Source: Streptomyces morookaense
Lineage (GTDB): Bacteria; Actinomycetota; Actinomycetes; Streptomycetales; Streptomycetaceae
Assembly (NCBI RefSeq): GCF_013030945.1
Contig: NZ_JABBXF010000004.1
Span: 276,400 to 340,399, forward strand
DNA: 64,000 nucleotides
Direction: 5' to 3'
Position numbers and translations under genes: made by a program. Below are positions 55,254 through 63,781 of the stretch, one piece after another (the first letter of the stretch is position 1; every line of letters begins with the position of its first letter). The notes beneath the pieces were generated by a model that made no database searches, was not told the origin of the DNA, and saw only the letters and a program-made list of their open reading frames with translations.

Positions 55254-55600
55254 CACGCGGCACCCCCCTCGGCCCCGGCCGTGCCCTCGCCCTCGTAGCC
55301 GGCCAGGACCGTCCGTACCAGGCCGGGGAACCGGGCCTCGAGGTCCTCGGCACGCAGCCTGATCATGCACTTGCGCCCCTCGGCGCGGACGAAGACCACG
55401 CCGGATTCACGGAGCAGGCTCGTGTGGTGGGTCAGCGTCGAGCGCGGCAGGTCGGGGCCGAGCTCCAGACTGTCGACCTCCCCGCGCTCGGTGAGGATGC
55501 GGACCATCGTCAGGCGCAGGGGCTCACTGAGCGCGAACAGCACGCGCGGGAGCGCGATTTCATCCGCATCGGGATGGTGGTACGTGCGGGCGGCAGCCAT
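55253..55600 (-). CDS. ArsR-type winged-helix repressor
   Basis: A 115-residue ArsR-family regulator. The helix-turn-helix reads LSEPLRLTMVRILTERGEVD, then LPRSTLTHHTSLLRESGVVF. A C-terminal Gly/Ala/Glu-rich tail follows. There is no obvious metal-binding Cys pair; a single Cys lies in GRKCMIRLR, so a non-metal ligand or redox signal is likely. ATG at 55600 is chosen because the longer GTG start at 55633 falls inside the large inverted repeat. It is the first gene of the ArsR-MFS operon and almost surely binds that repeat. Confidence 0.88.
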   Translation of the reverse strand: MAAARTYHHPDADEIALPRVLFALSEPLRLTMVRILTERGEVDSLELGPDLPRSTLTHHTSLLRESGVVFVRAEGRKCMIRLRAEDLEARFPGLVRTVLAGYEGEGTAGAEGGAA

Positions 55601-55612
55601 GAGTCCAATCCA

Positions 55613-55661
55613 ATCGTTCGGGAATTCCCGCACAAATATAGTGCGGGAATTCCCGAACGAT
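55613..55661. promoter_or_regulatory. 49-bp perfect inverted repeat with two CGGGAATTCCCG sites
   Basis: Two perfectly matching 21-bp arms (55613-55633 and 55641-55661) flank the 7-bp centre AAATATA. Each arm itself contains the 12-bp palindrome CGGGAATTCCCG (55619-55630 and 55644-55655), so this is also a pair of identical operators 25 bp apart. It lies 13 bp upstream of the ArsR start. The A/T centre may be the -10 region, so bound repressor would sit across the promoter. Confidence 0.88.
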
Positions 55662-55787
55662 CAACCCCTGACGGCACAGCTCCGCACTGCCGGTTCGGCG
55701 GTGCGGAGCGGGAGAACATCTGCTTTGTCCGCTGCGCCCGCCGCAGAAGTGGAATCCCTCCCTCAACTTCCTTGCTCGAACGCCCTC

Positions 55788-55803
55788 TTGCTCGCCCGAG
55801 CAA
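55788..55803. promoter_or_regulatory. operator candidate TTGCTCG-CC-CGAGCAA
   Basis: A perfect 7-2-7 inverted repeat lies 22 bp upstream of the TetR start at 55825. An extra TTGCTCG half-site is at 55772-55778, 16 bp earlier in the same orientation. This is a good autoregulatory site for the TetR protein. Confidence 0.72.
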
Positions 55804-55824
55804 ACGTCCGGTACTGTCCTGCTC

Positions 55825-56466
55825 ATGCAAGCAAGCCACAGCTCGGACAAGCAAGACGCTGCCGTTTCCCGGACGTTCACCGAGTCCGCCCGGAGGGCGC
55901 AGATCGTCGCCGCCGCCATAGAGGTCATCGCCGAAGTCGGCTATGGCAAGGCCTCGTTCGCGCGGATAGCCCGGCACGCCGGGCTGAGCAGCACGGGGAT
56001 GATCTCGTACCACTTCGCCGGCAAGGACGACCTCATGCGCGAGGTCGTCGCCGAGGTCCTGCGCGTCGCCGAGGCGTATATGCGCCCGAGGATCGAGGCG
56101 CACTCCGACTTCCCGGGCCGGCTGCGCACGCACATCGAGTCGAACCTGGCCCTGCTCGTCGAGTACCCGAAGCACCTGCCGGCCTTGGTGGAGGTGCTGT
56201 CCAACATCCGCGGGGAGAGCGCGGGGATGAGCGAGTTCGTCGGGGCGACGGAGGAGATGAACCGCGTCCTGGCGGAGCGCCTGCGCGAGGGCCAGCGGGC
56301 GGGGGCCTTCCGGGAGTTCGACGCCGAGGTGATGGTCCACGCGATGCGCGGCGCCATCGACGAGGTGGTCGGCCGCGCGGCGCGCGAACCCGATCTCGAC
56401 GTGACGGCCTGCGGCCGGGAGCTGGCGGAGATATTCGACCGCGCGACGCGCAAGACCGCGATGTGA
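55825..56466 (+). CDS. TetR-family regulator
   Basis: A 213-residue regulator. The DNA-binding domain reads AQIVAAAIEVIAEVGYGKAS, then RHAGLSSTGMISYHFAGKDD. The ligand domain is of the AcrR/BetI-like type (FPGRLRTHIESNLALLVEYP, HAMRGAIDEVVGRAAREP). The downstream membrane protein and FAD monooxygenase are on the same strand, with gaps of 68 and 31 bp, suggesting one operon under its own control through the palindrome at 55788-55803. Confidence 0.92.
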   Translation: MQASHSSDKQDAAVSRTFTESARRAQIVAAAIEVIAEVGYGKASFARIARHAGLSSTGMISYHFAGKDDLMREVVAEVLRVAEAYMRPRIEAHSDFPGRLRTHIESNLALLVEYPKHLPALVEVLSNIRGESAGMSEFVGATEEMNRVLAERLREGQRAGAFREFDAEVMVHAMRGAIDEVVGRAAREPDLDVTACGRELAEIFDRATRKTAM

Positions 56467-56534
56467 CGGAATCGGCAAGGGGCTTGCGGACGCACTTGGG
56501 TACGCACTCACGGACAACAACGGGGGAAAGAGCA

Positions 56535-57254
56535 GTGCACAACGAACGGCACAACGGACAGGTGCTGCAGGAGCAGCATGAGCGGCAGGCGGCGGAAGAA
56601 GAGACCGCCCGGGCGCACCGCCCGACGGAGCGGGAGAAGGCCGCCGGCCTGCGCCGGCACCTCGCGCGGCAGCTCGTCCTCGAACTCGCCCTGCCGCTCG
56701 GCAGCTACTACGGGCTGCGCGCCGCGGGGTGGGGGCAGTGGCAGGCCCTGGCGGTGGGCAGTCTGCTGAGTGTGCCGTGGCTCGTCCACGGCATGGTCCG
56801 GCAGCGCAGGATCGACGCGACCGCGCTCTTCAGCCTGGTCCTGATGTTCGTGGGCACACTGATGGCCATGGTGACGGGCGATGCCCGCGTGCTGCTGATC
56901 CGCGACAGCTGGATCTTCGGCCTGATGGGGCTGTGGATCCTCGGCACGCTGCCGACGCGGCGCCCCTTCATACTCGCCATGGGGCGGACGATCGCCGTCG
57001 CGAAGGCGGGGGAGGCCGGGGCGCGGGAGTGGGAGTCCCGGTGGGAGGAGGAGGCGTTCCGTCGGCACATACGGGTGATCTCGGCTGTGTGGGGTGCGGT
57101 GTTCGCCCTGGACGCAGGGGTGCGCGTCGTGCTCGCCTGCACCCTGCCCGTCGACCTGATCGTGGCGGTCAGCACCGCCCAGTGGCTGGTGGTGCTCGCC
57201 GGCCTGCTGATTTTCCACACTCGCTACGTCACCCGGCACGGGCTGAAGGCCTAG
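56535..57254 (+). CDS. VC0807-like membrane protein
   Basis: A 239-residue protein. A charged N-terminal segment rich in Gln/Glu (residues 1-50) comes before about five membrane helices. The middle reads RRIDATALFSLVLMFVGTLM, then TGDARVLLIRDSWIFGLMGL and LPTRRPFILAMGR, in the order typical of the VC0807 family, whose function is unknown. GTG at 56535 follows GGGGGAAAG by 5 bp. It sits between the TetR and FAD monooxygenase genes. Confidence 0.7.
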   Translation: MHNERHNGQVLQEQHERQAAEEETARAHRPTEREKAAGLRRHLARQLVLELALPLGSYYGLRAAGWGQWQALAVGSLLSVPWLVHGMVRQRRIDATALFSLVLMFVGTLMAMVTGDARVLLIRDSWIFGLMGLWILGTLPTRRPFILAMGRTIAVAKAGEAGAREWESRWEEEAFRRHIRVISAVWGAVFALDAGVRVVLACTLPVDLIVAVSTAQWLVVLAGLLIFHTRYVTRHGLKA

Positions 57255-57285
57255 AGGCGGGAAGGGATATCGGGGGGACATGGTC

Positions 57286-58743
57286 ATGGAAACCGATGTG
57301 ATCGTCGCCGGCGCCGGGCCCACCGGGCTGATGCTGGCCAACGAGCTGGGGCTGGCCGGAATCCGCGCCCTCGTCGTGGAGCGGCTTCCCGCGCGCAGCG
57401 GCCAGTCCAAGGCGTTGGGCCTGCAGCCGCGCACCGCCGAGGTGCTGGAGATGCGCGGCTGGCTGGAGCCGCTGCACCAACGGGCCGTCGGCAGGCTGGA
57501 GGGCGGGCACTTCGCCGGGATCCCGCTGGACTACGGGGTCTTCGGCACCCGCTTCCCGTACCAGATCGGCATCCCGCAGCCACGGGTCGAGGAGTACCTG
57601 GAGCAACGGCTCGCCGGATACGGCATCCCGGTGCTGCGCGGCCGGGAACTGACCGGTTTCCGGCAGGACGCCTCGGGTGTCACCGTGACGGTCGACGGGC
57701 CGGAGGGTCCGTGCCCGGTGCGGGCCGCGTATCTGGTGGGGGCCGACGGCAGCCGCAGCCGGGTGCGCAAGGAACTCGGCGTCGCCTTCCCCGGCCGGGA
57801 CGGCCGCGTCTCCCTGGCCGTCGCGGACGTCGAACTCGACGACCCGGGCGGCATCCTGCCCGAGGACTGGCAGCTGCCGTCCTTCGCCGGCCGCGACGGA
57901 GGGGGAGCGTTCCTGCTTCCGCTCGGCGGCGGAGTGCACCGGATGCTCTTCGGCGGACCGGAGCAGCAGGGCCTCGACCGCGACGCCCCGGTCACCGAGG
58001 AGGAGGTCCGTGTGGCGCTGCACCGCGAACACGGTGACGCGCTCCGGCTGAAGGCGGTCCGCTGGGCGTCCCGGTTCACCGACGCCTCGCGCCAGGCCGC
58101 ACAGTACGTCGTCGGCCGGGTGCTGCTCGCCGGGGACGCCGCCCACATCCACCTCCCGGCGGGCGGGCAGGGGCTCAACCTCGGCATGCAGGACGCCGTC
58201 AACCTCGGCTGGAAGCTCGCCGCCTGCGTCCGGGGCCGGGCGCCGGAAGACCTCCTGGACACCTACCACTCCGAGCGCCATCCGGTCGGCGCGCGGGTCC
58301 TGGAGAACACCCGGGCCCAGGGCGTCCTGATGCTTCCCGACACCGACGTCCAGGCCCTGCGGAGCATCGTCACCGGCCTGTTGGAGACGCCGGAGGGCAA
58401 CCGCCGCATCGCGGGCATGATTTCGGGCCTCGACATCCGCTACCCGATGCCGGGTGCCCCCGAACACCCGCTGCTGGGGCGCCATATAGCAGGCGTCCCG
58501 CTGGGCACCGGCCGGGGGCTGCTGCTGACCTCCGGTGCGCAGCCGGTCCCGGAGGCGCTGATACGGCCCTGGCAGGACCGGGTCGACCGGACGGCGGCCG
58601 ATCCGGCCACCGGCATCCCGGGCGGGGCGGGGGCCGCGGCGGTGCTGCTGCGCCCGGACGGGCACGTGTGCTGGGCCGGGCCTGCCGATGGCGAGGGACT
58701 CGGCGCTGCGCTCGGCCGCTGGTTCGGCGACCCGCAGCACTGA
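57286..58743 (+). CDS. FAD-dependent aromatic monooxygenase (PHBH-type)
   Basis: A 485-residue flavoprotein hydroxylase. FAD sites are GAGPTGLMLANELGLAGI at the N-terminus, GADGSRSRVRKELG in the middle, and LLAGDAAHIHLPAGGQGLNL, then GMQDAVNLGWKL. A thioredoxin-like C-terminal domain is short or degenerate (AAVLLRPDGHVCWAGPADGE). This layout matches the polyketide and rifampicin hydroxylase group, so either an aromatic polyketide step or drug inactivation is possible. ATG at 57286 is preferred (8 bp after a G run) over ATG at 57280. Linkage to a TetR gene fits substrate-induced detoxification. Confidence 0.9.
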   Translation: METDVIVAGAGPTGLMLANELGLAGIRALVVERLPARSGQSKALGLQPRTAEVLEMRGWLEPLHQRAVGRLEGGHFAGIPLDYGVFGTRFPYQIGIPQPRVEEYLEQRLAGYGIPVLRGRELTGFRQDASGVTVTVDGPEGPCPVRAAYLVGADGSRSRVRKELGVAFPGRDGRVSLAVADVELDDPGGILPEDWQLPSFAGRDGGGAFLLPLGGGVHRMLFGGPEQQGLDRDAPVTEEEVRVALHREHGDALRLKAVRWASRFTDASRQAAQYVVGRVLLAGDAAHIHLPAGGQGLNLGMQDAVNLGWKLAACVRGRAPEDLLDTYHSERHPVGARVLENTRAQGVLMLPDTDVQALRSIVTGLLETPEGNRRIAGMISGLDIRYPMPGAPEHPLLGRHIAGVPLGTGRGLLLTSGAQPVPEALIRPWQDRVDRTAADPATGIPGGAGAAAVLLRPDGHVCWAGPADGEGLGAALGRWFGDPQH

Positions 58744-58765
58744 GGGGAGGGGGACGGGTGTCGCG

Positions 58766-59040
58766 TCAGGGCCGGTCCGGTGCCCGCAGGGCGAGGACGG
58801 CCATGCCGTCGTGGCCTTCACTGGGCCGCGCCCTGGCAACGGTCTTGCCCGGCACGTCCAGTGGCCGGCCGCCGCGGGTTGTGGCCACTTCCGAAGTCGG
58901 CCAGCCCGGCGCCCTCCTGGTCGAGGACGCCGAGCGCGCCGTAGCGGGCGCCGACGAGTTTTATGGCGGTGGCGACGATGCGGCGCAGGACCGCGGCGAT
59001 TTCCAGCTCCCCGCTGATGGAGAGCACCGCTCCCGGCAGC
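58766..59040 (-). pseudogene. decayed GAF-domain signalling gene (phosphatase or kinase)
   Basis: A minus-strand frame encodes LSISGELEIAAVLRRIVATA, then IKLVGARYGALGVLDQEGAG, a clear GAF-domain opening as in DevS-type kinases and GAF-SpoIIE phosphatases. It collapses after LADFGSGHNPRR and stops at 58818. In another frame just beyond, GHDGMAVLALRAPDRP ends at 58766 and resembles the last strand of a PP2C/SpoIIE domain (compare DDDMAVLAV in the phosphatase at 16473). The simplest reading is a GAF-SpoIIE gene reduced to its two ends by a large deletion. Confidence 0.6.
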
Positions 59041-59170
59041 GCCCGCCCGCTTCCTCTCCTGGGTCCTGCCGGATTCGGCGGGCTGCTCGCCGAGCCGGCC
59101 GGGGACCGCGTCGTCCGCTGCGCTCGTGGCCGCGGCTCACACAGCAGCGATCCGGTGGCGCGGCGGCCGG

Positions 59171-59830
59171 TCAGCGGGAGGGGCAGTCCTTCCAGGCGAG
59201 CCGGTAGATGGTGTTGATGGCGCCGTCGGTGGAGTCCATGGACATGAAGCTGGTGGTCTTCTCCGGGTCCGAGGTCCCGGCCGCCACGGTCAGTTCCGTG
59301 TTGACGTTGAAATTGCGTTCCTCGCCGCAGGGCGACCACACCCGCTGGGCGATGTCGGTGGTGTCCGTGGCCTGCCAGTTGTCGGCGAGCGGGCCCTTGA
59401 ACGGGTGGGAGGCGACGGAGGTGTCCGCCTGTCCCTGGAAGTAGTACGAGGCCTTCTGCACGGCCGTGGCGCCGGCCTCGAGGTGCGCGAAGCCGCGGTA
59501 GTCGGCGCTGGCGACGGCATAGGTGAAGCCCTGGGGGACGTGCACGATCAGATTGAGCTGACAGTTCTTGCGGAAGTCGGTCGGCAGGGCGCCGATGCCG
59601 ACCTGGGCGAGGTATTTGCTGTACGTAATGGTGAAGGCGGTGTTGTCCGGGGAGACGGCCACGGCGGCCGAACCGGCCGGACAGCCCGAGCCGTTGACGG
59701 TCGCGACCTCGATCACAATCTTGTCGGGCGGCACATGGATGCCGGCCGCCGCCGCGGGGGATGCATTGGTGGCCAATACCGGGGCGCATAACGCGGCGAG
59801 TGCGCTGCCGGTGGCCAGGAATCTGGACAT
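59171..59830 (-). CDS. DUF4360 secreted protein
   Basis: A 219-residue exported protein. A signal peptide (MSRFLATGSALAALCAPVLA, cleavage near ASPAAAA) precedes a DUF4360 domain. The domain is recognised from VNGSGCPAGSAAVAVSPDNT, FRKNCQLNLIVHVPQGFTYA and ASADYRGFAHLEAGA. Three or four Cys may form disulfides (GSGCPAG, KNCQL, SPCGEE, KDCPSR). Function is unknown for the family; members are common in Streptomyces and fungi. GGGAG precedes ATG at 59830. The 309-bp gap upstream carries an inverted repeat. Confidence 0.88.
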   Translation of the reverse strand: MSRFLATGSALAALCAPVLATNASPAAAAGIHVPPDKIVIEVATVNGSGCPAGSAAVAVSPDNTAFTITYSKYLAQVGIGALPTDFRKNCQLNLIVHVPQGFTYAVASADYRGFAHLEAGATAVQKASYYFQGQADTSVASHPFKGPLADNWQATDTTDIAQRVWSPCGEERNFNVNTELTVAAGTSDPEKTTSFMSMDSTDGAINTIYRLAWKDCPSR

Positions 59831-60139
59831 GGGGCTCCCATGGTGGTCGCGACCGTGCTGCAGGGCACGGCCTGGCTGCGGAAACGATGCCGAGCGGATG
59901 CGAACGGAAAATTGAGAGCGCAATAATCCGTATCCGGGGGAATCCGGATACCGGATACGAATGTTTCATCAATTTCACACGCCCGTGCAGAAGTCAATAC
60001 GGTTCGTCCGCAGGGGAAACGGGAATCGGCCCTTCCGGCACGGGCCGCGGAAAGTTGTAGGAACCGTACAGCCGGACCCCGGTCCCTCCTGACGGGGCCC
60101 GCCGCCGACGGGCCGTGGTGCATCGGCGAGGATGACGGA
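59831..60139. promoter_or_regulatory. divergent 309-bp control region with CGTATCCGG repeats
   Basis: The region between the DUF4360 gene (minus) and the P450 (plus) is A/T-rich in its middle. CGTATCCGG at 59929-59937 is the exact reverse complement of CCGGATACG at 59951-59959, and a third copy of the half-site, CCGGATA, lies at 59944-59950. This is about 100 bp upstream of the DUF4360 start and 180 bp upstream of the P450 start, a reasonable position for a regulator of either gene. Confidence 0.5.
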
Positions 60140-61375
60140 GTGCTCGCTCCCCTGAACCCCGCGGACCCCGGCTTCGCGCGCGACCCGTACCCGTACTACG
60201 CGCACCTGCGCTCCCGGGGACCCGCCGTCCGCGTGCCCCTGGCCAACGGCACCCACGCCTGGCTGGTCACCGGCCACCGGCAGGCGCGGGAGGTGCTGGC
60301 CGACCCGCGCTTCTCGAACGTCCCGCCGCAGGGTGCGGGCCGCCCCAAGCAGGACTCCCCGGCCCAGCGGGCCCGCGGATGTCTCGCCCGGCACATGCTC
60401 AACTCCGACGCCCCCGACCACACCCGGCTGCGCCGGCTGACCACCGCGGCCTTCACCCCGCGCCGCGTCGACGCCCTGCGCCCGCGCATCGAGCGCCTGA
60501 CCGACGGGCTGCTCACGGAACTGTCCGGGCGGCTGGCCCGGGAGGGCACGGCCGACCTGGTCGACCACTTCGCCTTCCCGCTCCCGGTCCTGGTCATCGG
60601 TGAAGTGCTCGGCGTGCCCGAGGTCGACCGCGCCGACCTGCGCACCTGGACCTACCGGGTCGGGTCGCCCGCCGACGCGCTGGAGGACGGCGCGGCCGAC
60701 GACGCATGGACGCGCCTGCACGCCTACTTCACCGAGCTGATCGCCACGAAACGGGATGCCCCCGGCGACGACCTGTTCAGCACCCTCGTCCACGATGCCG
60801 ACGAGGGCGGGCTGGACGACGGCGAACTGCTCGCCATGGCCTTCCTGTTGCTCTTCGCCGGCTACGAGACCACCATGAACCTCCTCGCCTCCGCCGCCCT
60901 CCTGCTGCTCACCCACCCGCAGGAACTGGCCGACGCGCAGCAGGGCGGCCCCGGGCATTGGGCCGCGGTGACCGAGGAGGTGCTGCGGCACGCGAGCCCC
61001 CTGGAGGGGACGACCTGGCGGCGCACGACGGAGGCGGTGGACCTCGGCGGCGGCACGGTCGTACCGGCGGGGGCCTCGGTCCTGGTCGTCCTCGCCGCAG
61101 CCGGCCGCGACCCCGAGTACTTCCCCGACCCGGACGCCTTCCGGCCCGCCCGCCACCGCTCCGGCGGCGAACGGCCCGCGCCGCACCTGGCGTTCGGCCA
61201 CGGCCCGCACTTCTGCCTCGGCTCCCGCCTGGCCCGTCTGGAGGCCGCCGTCGCTCTCCCGCGCCTGTTCGCGGCACTGCCGGACCTGCGCCTCGCCGCC
61301 GACCCGGAGACGCTGCCGTACCGGCCGGGCCTGCTGGTCCGCGGCCCGCGCACGCTGCCGGTGCGCAGCGGCTGA
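60140..61375 (+). CDS. cytochrome P450
   Basis: A 411-residue P450, unlinked to the PKS locus. The heme motif is FGHGPHFCLGSRLARLE with Cys359. The I-helix is LFAGYETTMN, ExxR is EEVLR, and the N-terminal part has the usual FARDPYPYYAHLR. It is of the CYP107-like actinomycete type by general layout, but I cannot assign a family. GTG at 60140 has a GAGG 8 bp before it. No ferredoxin gene follows; the next gene converges 18 bp after its stop. Confidence 0.94.
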   Translation: MLAPLNPADPGFARDPYPYYAHLRSRGPAVRVPLANGTHAWLVTGHRQAREVLADPRFSNVPPQGAGRPKQDSPAQRARGCLARHMLNSDAPDHTRLRRLTTAAFTPRRVDALRPRIERLTDGLLTELSGRLAREGTADLVDHFAFPLPVLVIGEVLGVPEVDRADLRTWTYRVGSPADALEDGAADDAWTRLHAYFTELIATKRDAPGDDLFSTLVHDADEGGLDDGELLAMAFLLLFAGYETTMNLLASAALLLLTHPQELADAQQGGPGHWAAVTEEVLRHASPLEGTTWRRTTEAVDLGGGTVVPAGASVLVVLAAAGRDPEYFPDPDAFRPARHRSGGERPAPHLAFGHGPHFCLGSRLARLEAAVALPRLFAALPDLRLAADPETLPYRPGLLVRGPRTLPVRSG

Positions 61376-61393
61376 GCCGCCGGCAGCGCGCGG

Positions 61394-63022
61394 CTACACA
61401 GCCATGGCCCGCAGGCGTTCGGCCGTCAACTGCCGCACGCCCGACCGGACGGCCCAGAAGAAGACGGCGAGCGAGACGGCCGCCACGGTCACCGAGTCGT
61501 AGGGGGCCGGCAGCCGTCCCGAACCCTTGAACGTGCCGAGCCACGACAGCAGGGTCAGCACCCCCAGGTACACCACCATCCATGTCCCCGTGCGCAGTTC
61601 ACCGGCCAGTGAACTGCCGTGATCGGGGCGCCACATGGTGACGAAGAGCACCAGCCCGGCCAGCACGAGCGGCAGGGCCAGCCGCAGGTCGTGCCAACCG
61701 GACCAGTACACGAACTCGCTCGACACCACGAAGCTGAGGGGAGCGATCCAGCGCAGCCCGGGCACCCAGCCGGCTGTGCCGGCGCCGCCCGGATCGGCCC
61801 GGAACACCGCGACCGCGACGGCCGAGGCCGCGTAGATCAGCAGATACATGTCGCCCATGACGCGCACGATGCTCTGCCAGCCGCCGAACGGCAGCAGGAA
61901 CAGCACGATCACCACGAGGTTGAGCAGCAGCGCGCGGCGGGGGATGCCGCTGCGCGGGTCCACCCGCATGAAGAACCGGGGGAGCGTGCCGTTCTTGGCG
62001 AGCGCGTAGGTGTGCCGCGCGTCGATCGCCACCCCGACGTAGGCCGAACCGCCGGGCGAGAGCACGGCGTCCGCGTACAACAGGCTGGACAGCCAGTGCA
62101 GATTGAGGATGAGTGCCAGCTGACCGAACGGCGAGTCGAAACTGACCCCGCGCCAGCCGTGCCCGAGCAGCTGCTCCGGCACGCTGAACAGGAAGGCCAC
62201 CTGCAGCGCCAGATACATCAGCAGTGCCAGCGCGATGCCGGTGAGCACCGAAGCGGGAATCGTCCTGCGGGGGTTGGGCGTCTCGGCCGAGAAGTCCAGC
62301 GGGGCCTGGAAGCCGTTGACCGAGTAGACGATGCCGCCCCCGGCCAGGGCGGTCAGACAGGCCGCGTAGCCGTAGGGCGCGAAGCCGCCGTGGTCGGTCA
62401 GCCGACCGGAGTGCCAGCCGGAGGCGAACAGGGCGACGACGGTGACGACCGGTACGACGACCTTGAAGACAGAGACGAGGTTGTTCAGCCGCGCGAACAG
62501 CCGTACGGCGAACCAGTTCAGGGCCGTCAGCAGCACGCTGAGCCCGGCGGCGACGCCCAGGCCGGTGAGCGTGAGCGTGTGACCGTTGTAGATGGCCGGC
62601 CAGTAGTGCGCCATGTACTGCATGATCGCGCTGATCTCGGCCGCGGTCCCGCCCACCGACAGCAGCACCGACCAGCCCACCAGCGTGCCGACCAGCCTGC
62701 CGCTGGCGTACAGCGGCCAGCGGACCGTGCCGCCGCCCTCCGGCCGGGTGGCCCCCAGCTCGATCATCACCAGGGCCACCAGGGCGCACAGCAGACCCGC
62801 ACCGATCCACGACAGCAGTGCCGCCGGCCCGGCCGTCTGTGCCGCGTACATCGCGGCGAACAGCCAGCCGGAACCGACGATGTTGGAGAAACCGATGGCC
62901 GTCAGGCCCCAGAAGCCGAGGTCCCGGTGCAGCCGCCGCTCCTGCGCGAGCACGGTCGGCGCAACACCGTCTCCCGCGACGCGCCCTTCGGGCGCCGTCC
63001 CGTCCGGATCCGCCTGCGACAT
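61394..63022 (-). CDS. APC-family amino acid permease
   Basis: A 542-residue permease with about 12-13 membrane helices. The first helix carries the APC signature (GFSNIVGSGWLFAAMYAAQT) used for substrate amino-group binding. Other typical blocks are IELGATRPEGGGTVRWPLYA and IVYSVNGFQAPLDFSAETPNP. It imports amino acids or related amines, probably by proton symport. GAGGAGG lies before ATG at 63022. It converges on the P450 gene. Confidence 0.92.
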   Translation of the reverse strand: MSQADPDGTAPEGRVAGDGVAPTVLAQERRLHRDLGFWGLTAIGFSNIVGSGWLFAAMYAAQTAGPAALLSWIGAGLLCALVALVMIELGATRPEGGGTVRWPLYASGRLVGTLVGWSVLLSVGGTAAEISAIMQYMAHYWPAIYNGHTLTLTGLGVAAGLSVLLTALNWFAVRLFARLNNLVSVFKVVVPVVTVVALFASGWHSGRLTDHGGFAPYGYAACLTALAGGGIVYSVNGFQAPLDFSAETPNPRRTIPASVLTGIALALLMYLALQVAFLFSVPEQLLGHGWRGVSFDSPFGQLALILNLHWLSSLLYADAVLSPGGSAYVGVAIDARHTYALAKNGTLPRFFMRVDPRSGIPRRALLLNLVVIVLFLLPFGGWQSIVRVMGDMYLLIYAASAVAVAVFRADPGGAGTAGWVPGLRWIAPLSFVVSSEFVYWSGWHDLRLALPLVLAGLVLFVTMWRPDHGSSLAGELRTGTWMVVYLGVLTLLSWLGTFKGSGRLPAPYDSVTVAAVSLAVFFWAVRSGVRQLTAERLRAMAV

Positions 63023-63124
63023 GACACGGCCCTCCTCGTCCCTGGTTACGGACCATGATCCTTCTCCCGCGGAGAGGATGCCAGTGTCGGGGCAGGAGCA
63101 ACCGGAACGAGGTGAAGCGGGGTG

Positions 63125-63541
63125 CTAATCGGCCGACGACGGGAGGAGTTTGAGCCGCACCTCCAGCTCGTGCTCGCCCGGAACCGTTCCCTGGTCCTCC
63201 ACGTCGAACGCCGCCGCGAGCTCCTGCCTGACCTGGCGGACGGGATCCGCCGCGCCGAAGAGGTCGACGCTCACGGGGGCCGACAGCGGCACCGCGACGC
63301 CCTTCGAGGGGACGCTGCGGGTGCGGGCGTCGACGACCATGCACCAGACCATGCGGTCGGCCACGCCGGCGGCCGCGGCCGGGACCTCGCTGCGCGACTC
63401 CTCCTCCTGCTCGGGGAAGGCCGCGTCCAGCGCGCGGAAGACCGCACCCGCGTCCTCGTGGTCGCAGGCGGTCAGATGCACACTGACATGGTCGGCACTC
63501 TCGACGTGACCCCCGTGGCCCGCACGGTCGTGGACGCTCAT
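63125..63541 (-). CDS. small protein of unknown function
   Basis: A 138-residue soluble, acidic protein starting MSVHDRAGHGGHVESADHVS. It contains HLTACDHEDAGAVFRALDAA and VWCMVVDARTRSVPSKGVAV, then a C-terminal amphipathic part (DPVRQVRQELAAAFDVEDQG). I do not recognise the family. Codon use is normal for the region, and GAGGAG precedes ATG at 63541 by about 9 bp, so it is probably real. It lies about 100 bp upstream of the permease on the same strand. Confidence 0.7.
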   Translation of the reverse strand: MSVHDRAGHGGHVESADHVSVHLTACDHEDAGAVFRALDAAFPEQEEESRSEVPAAAAGVADRMVWCMVVDARTRSVPSKGVAVPLSAPVSVDLFGAADPVRQVRQELAAAFDVEDQGTVPGEHELEVRLKLLPSSAD

Positions 63542-63781
63542 GACCCGGTGCTCCTCTGTGGCGGCAGTGTCACTGTCGACCGTACGAGATGCCGGGCCGG
63601 CCGGCACCAGCACAGGGCCAACCGGGCCCTTCCCGCCCCGCGGTCCGGACCGGAAGACTTCCGTCAAGATCATTACGAGACAGCAGGATTGGCGCCCGGA
63701 CGGGTTCTGCGGCAAAGGTCCTTGCGGCTACAACGTGATCGTCAAGCAGCCCTGCTGCCCGTTCCCCACAAGGGAGAGACC

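Noticed and set aside
55601..55633. GTG at 55633 as start of the ArsR gene
   Set aside because: It lies in the arm of the large inverted repeat, has no ribosome site and adds residues (VREFPNDWIGL) with no family counterpart.
61375..61395. AGCCGC/GCGGCT hairpin between P450 and permease
   Set aside because: Only 6 bp of stem overlapping both gene ends; too weak to call a terminator.
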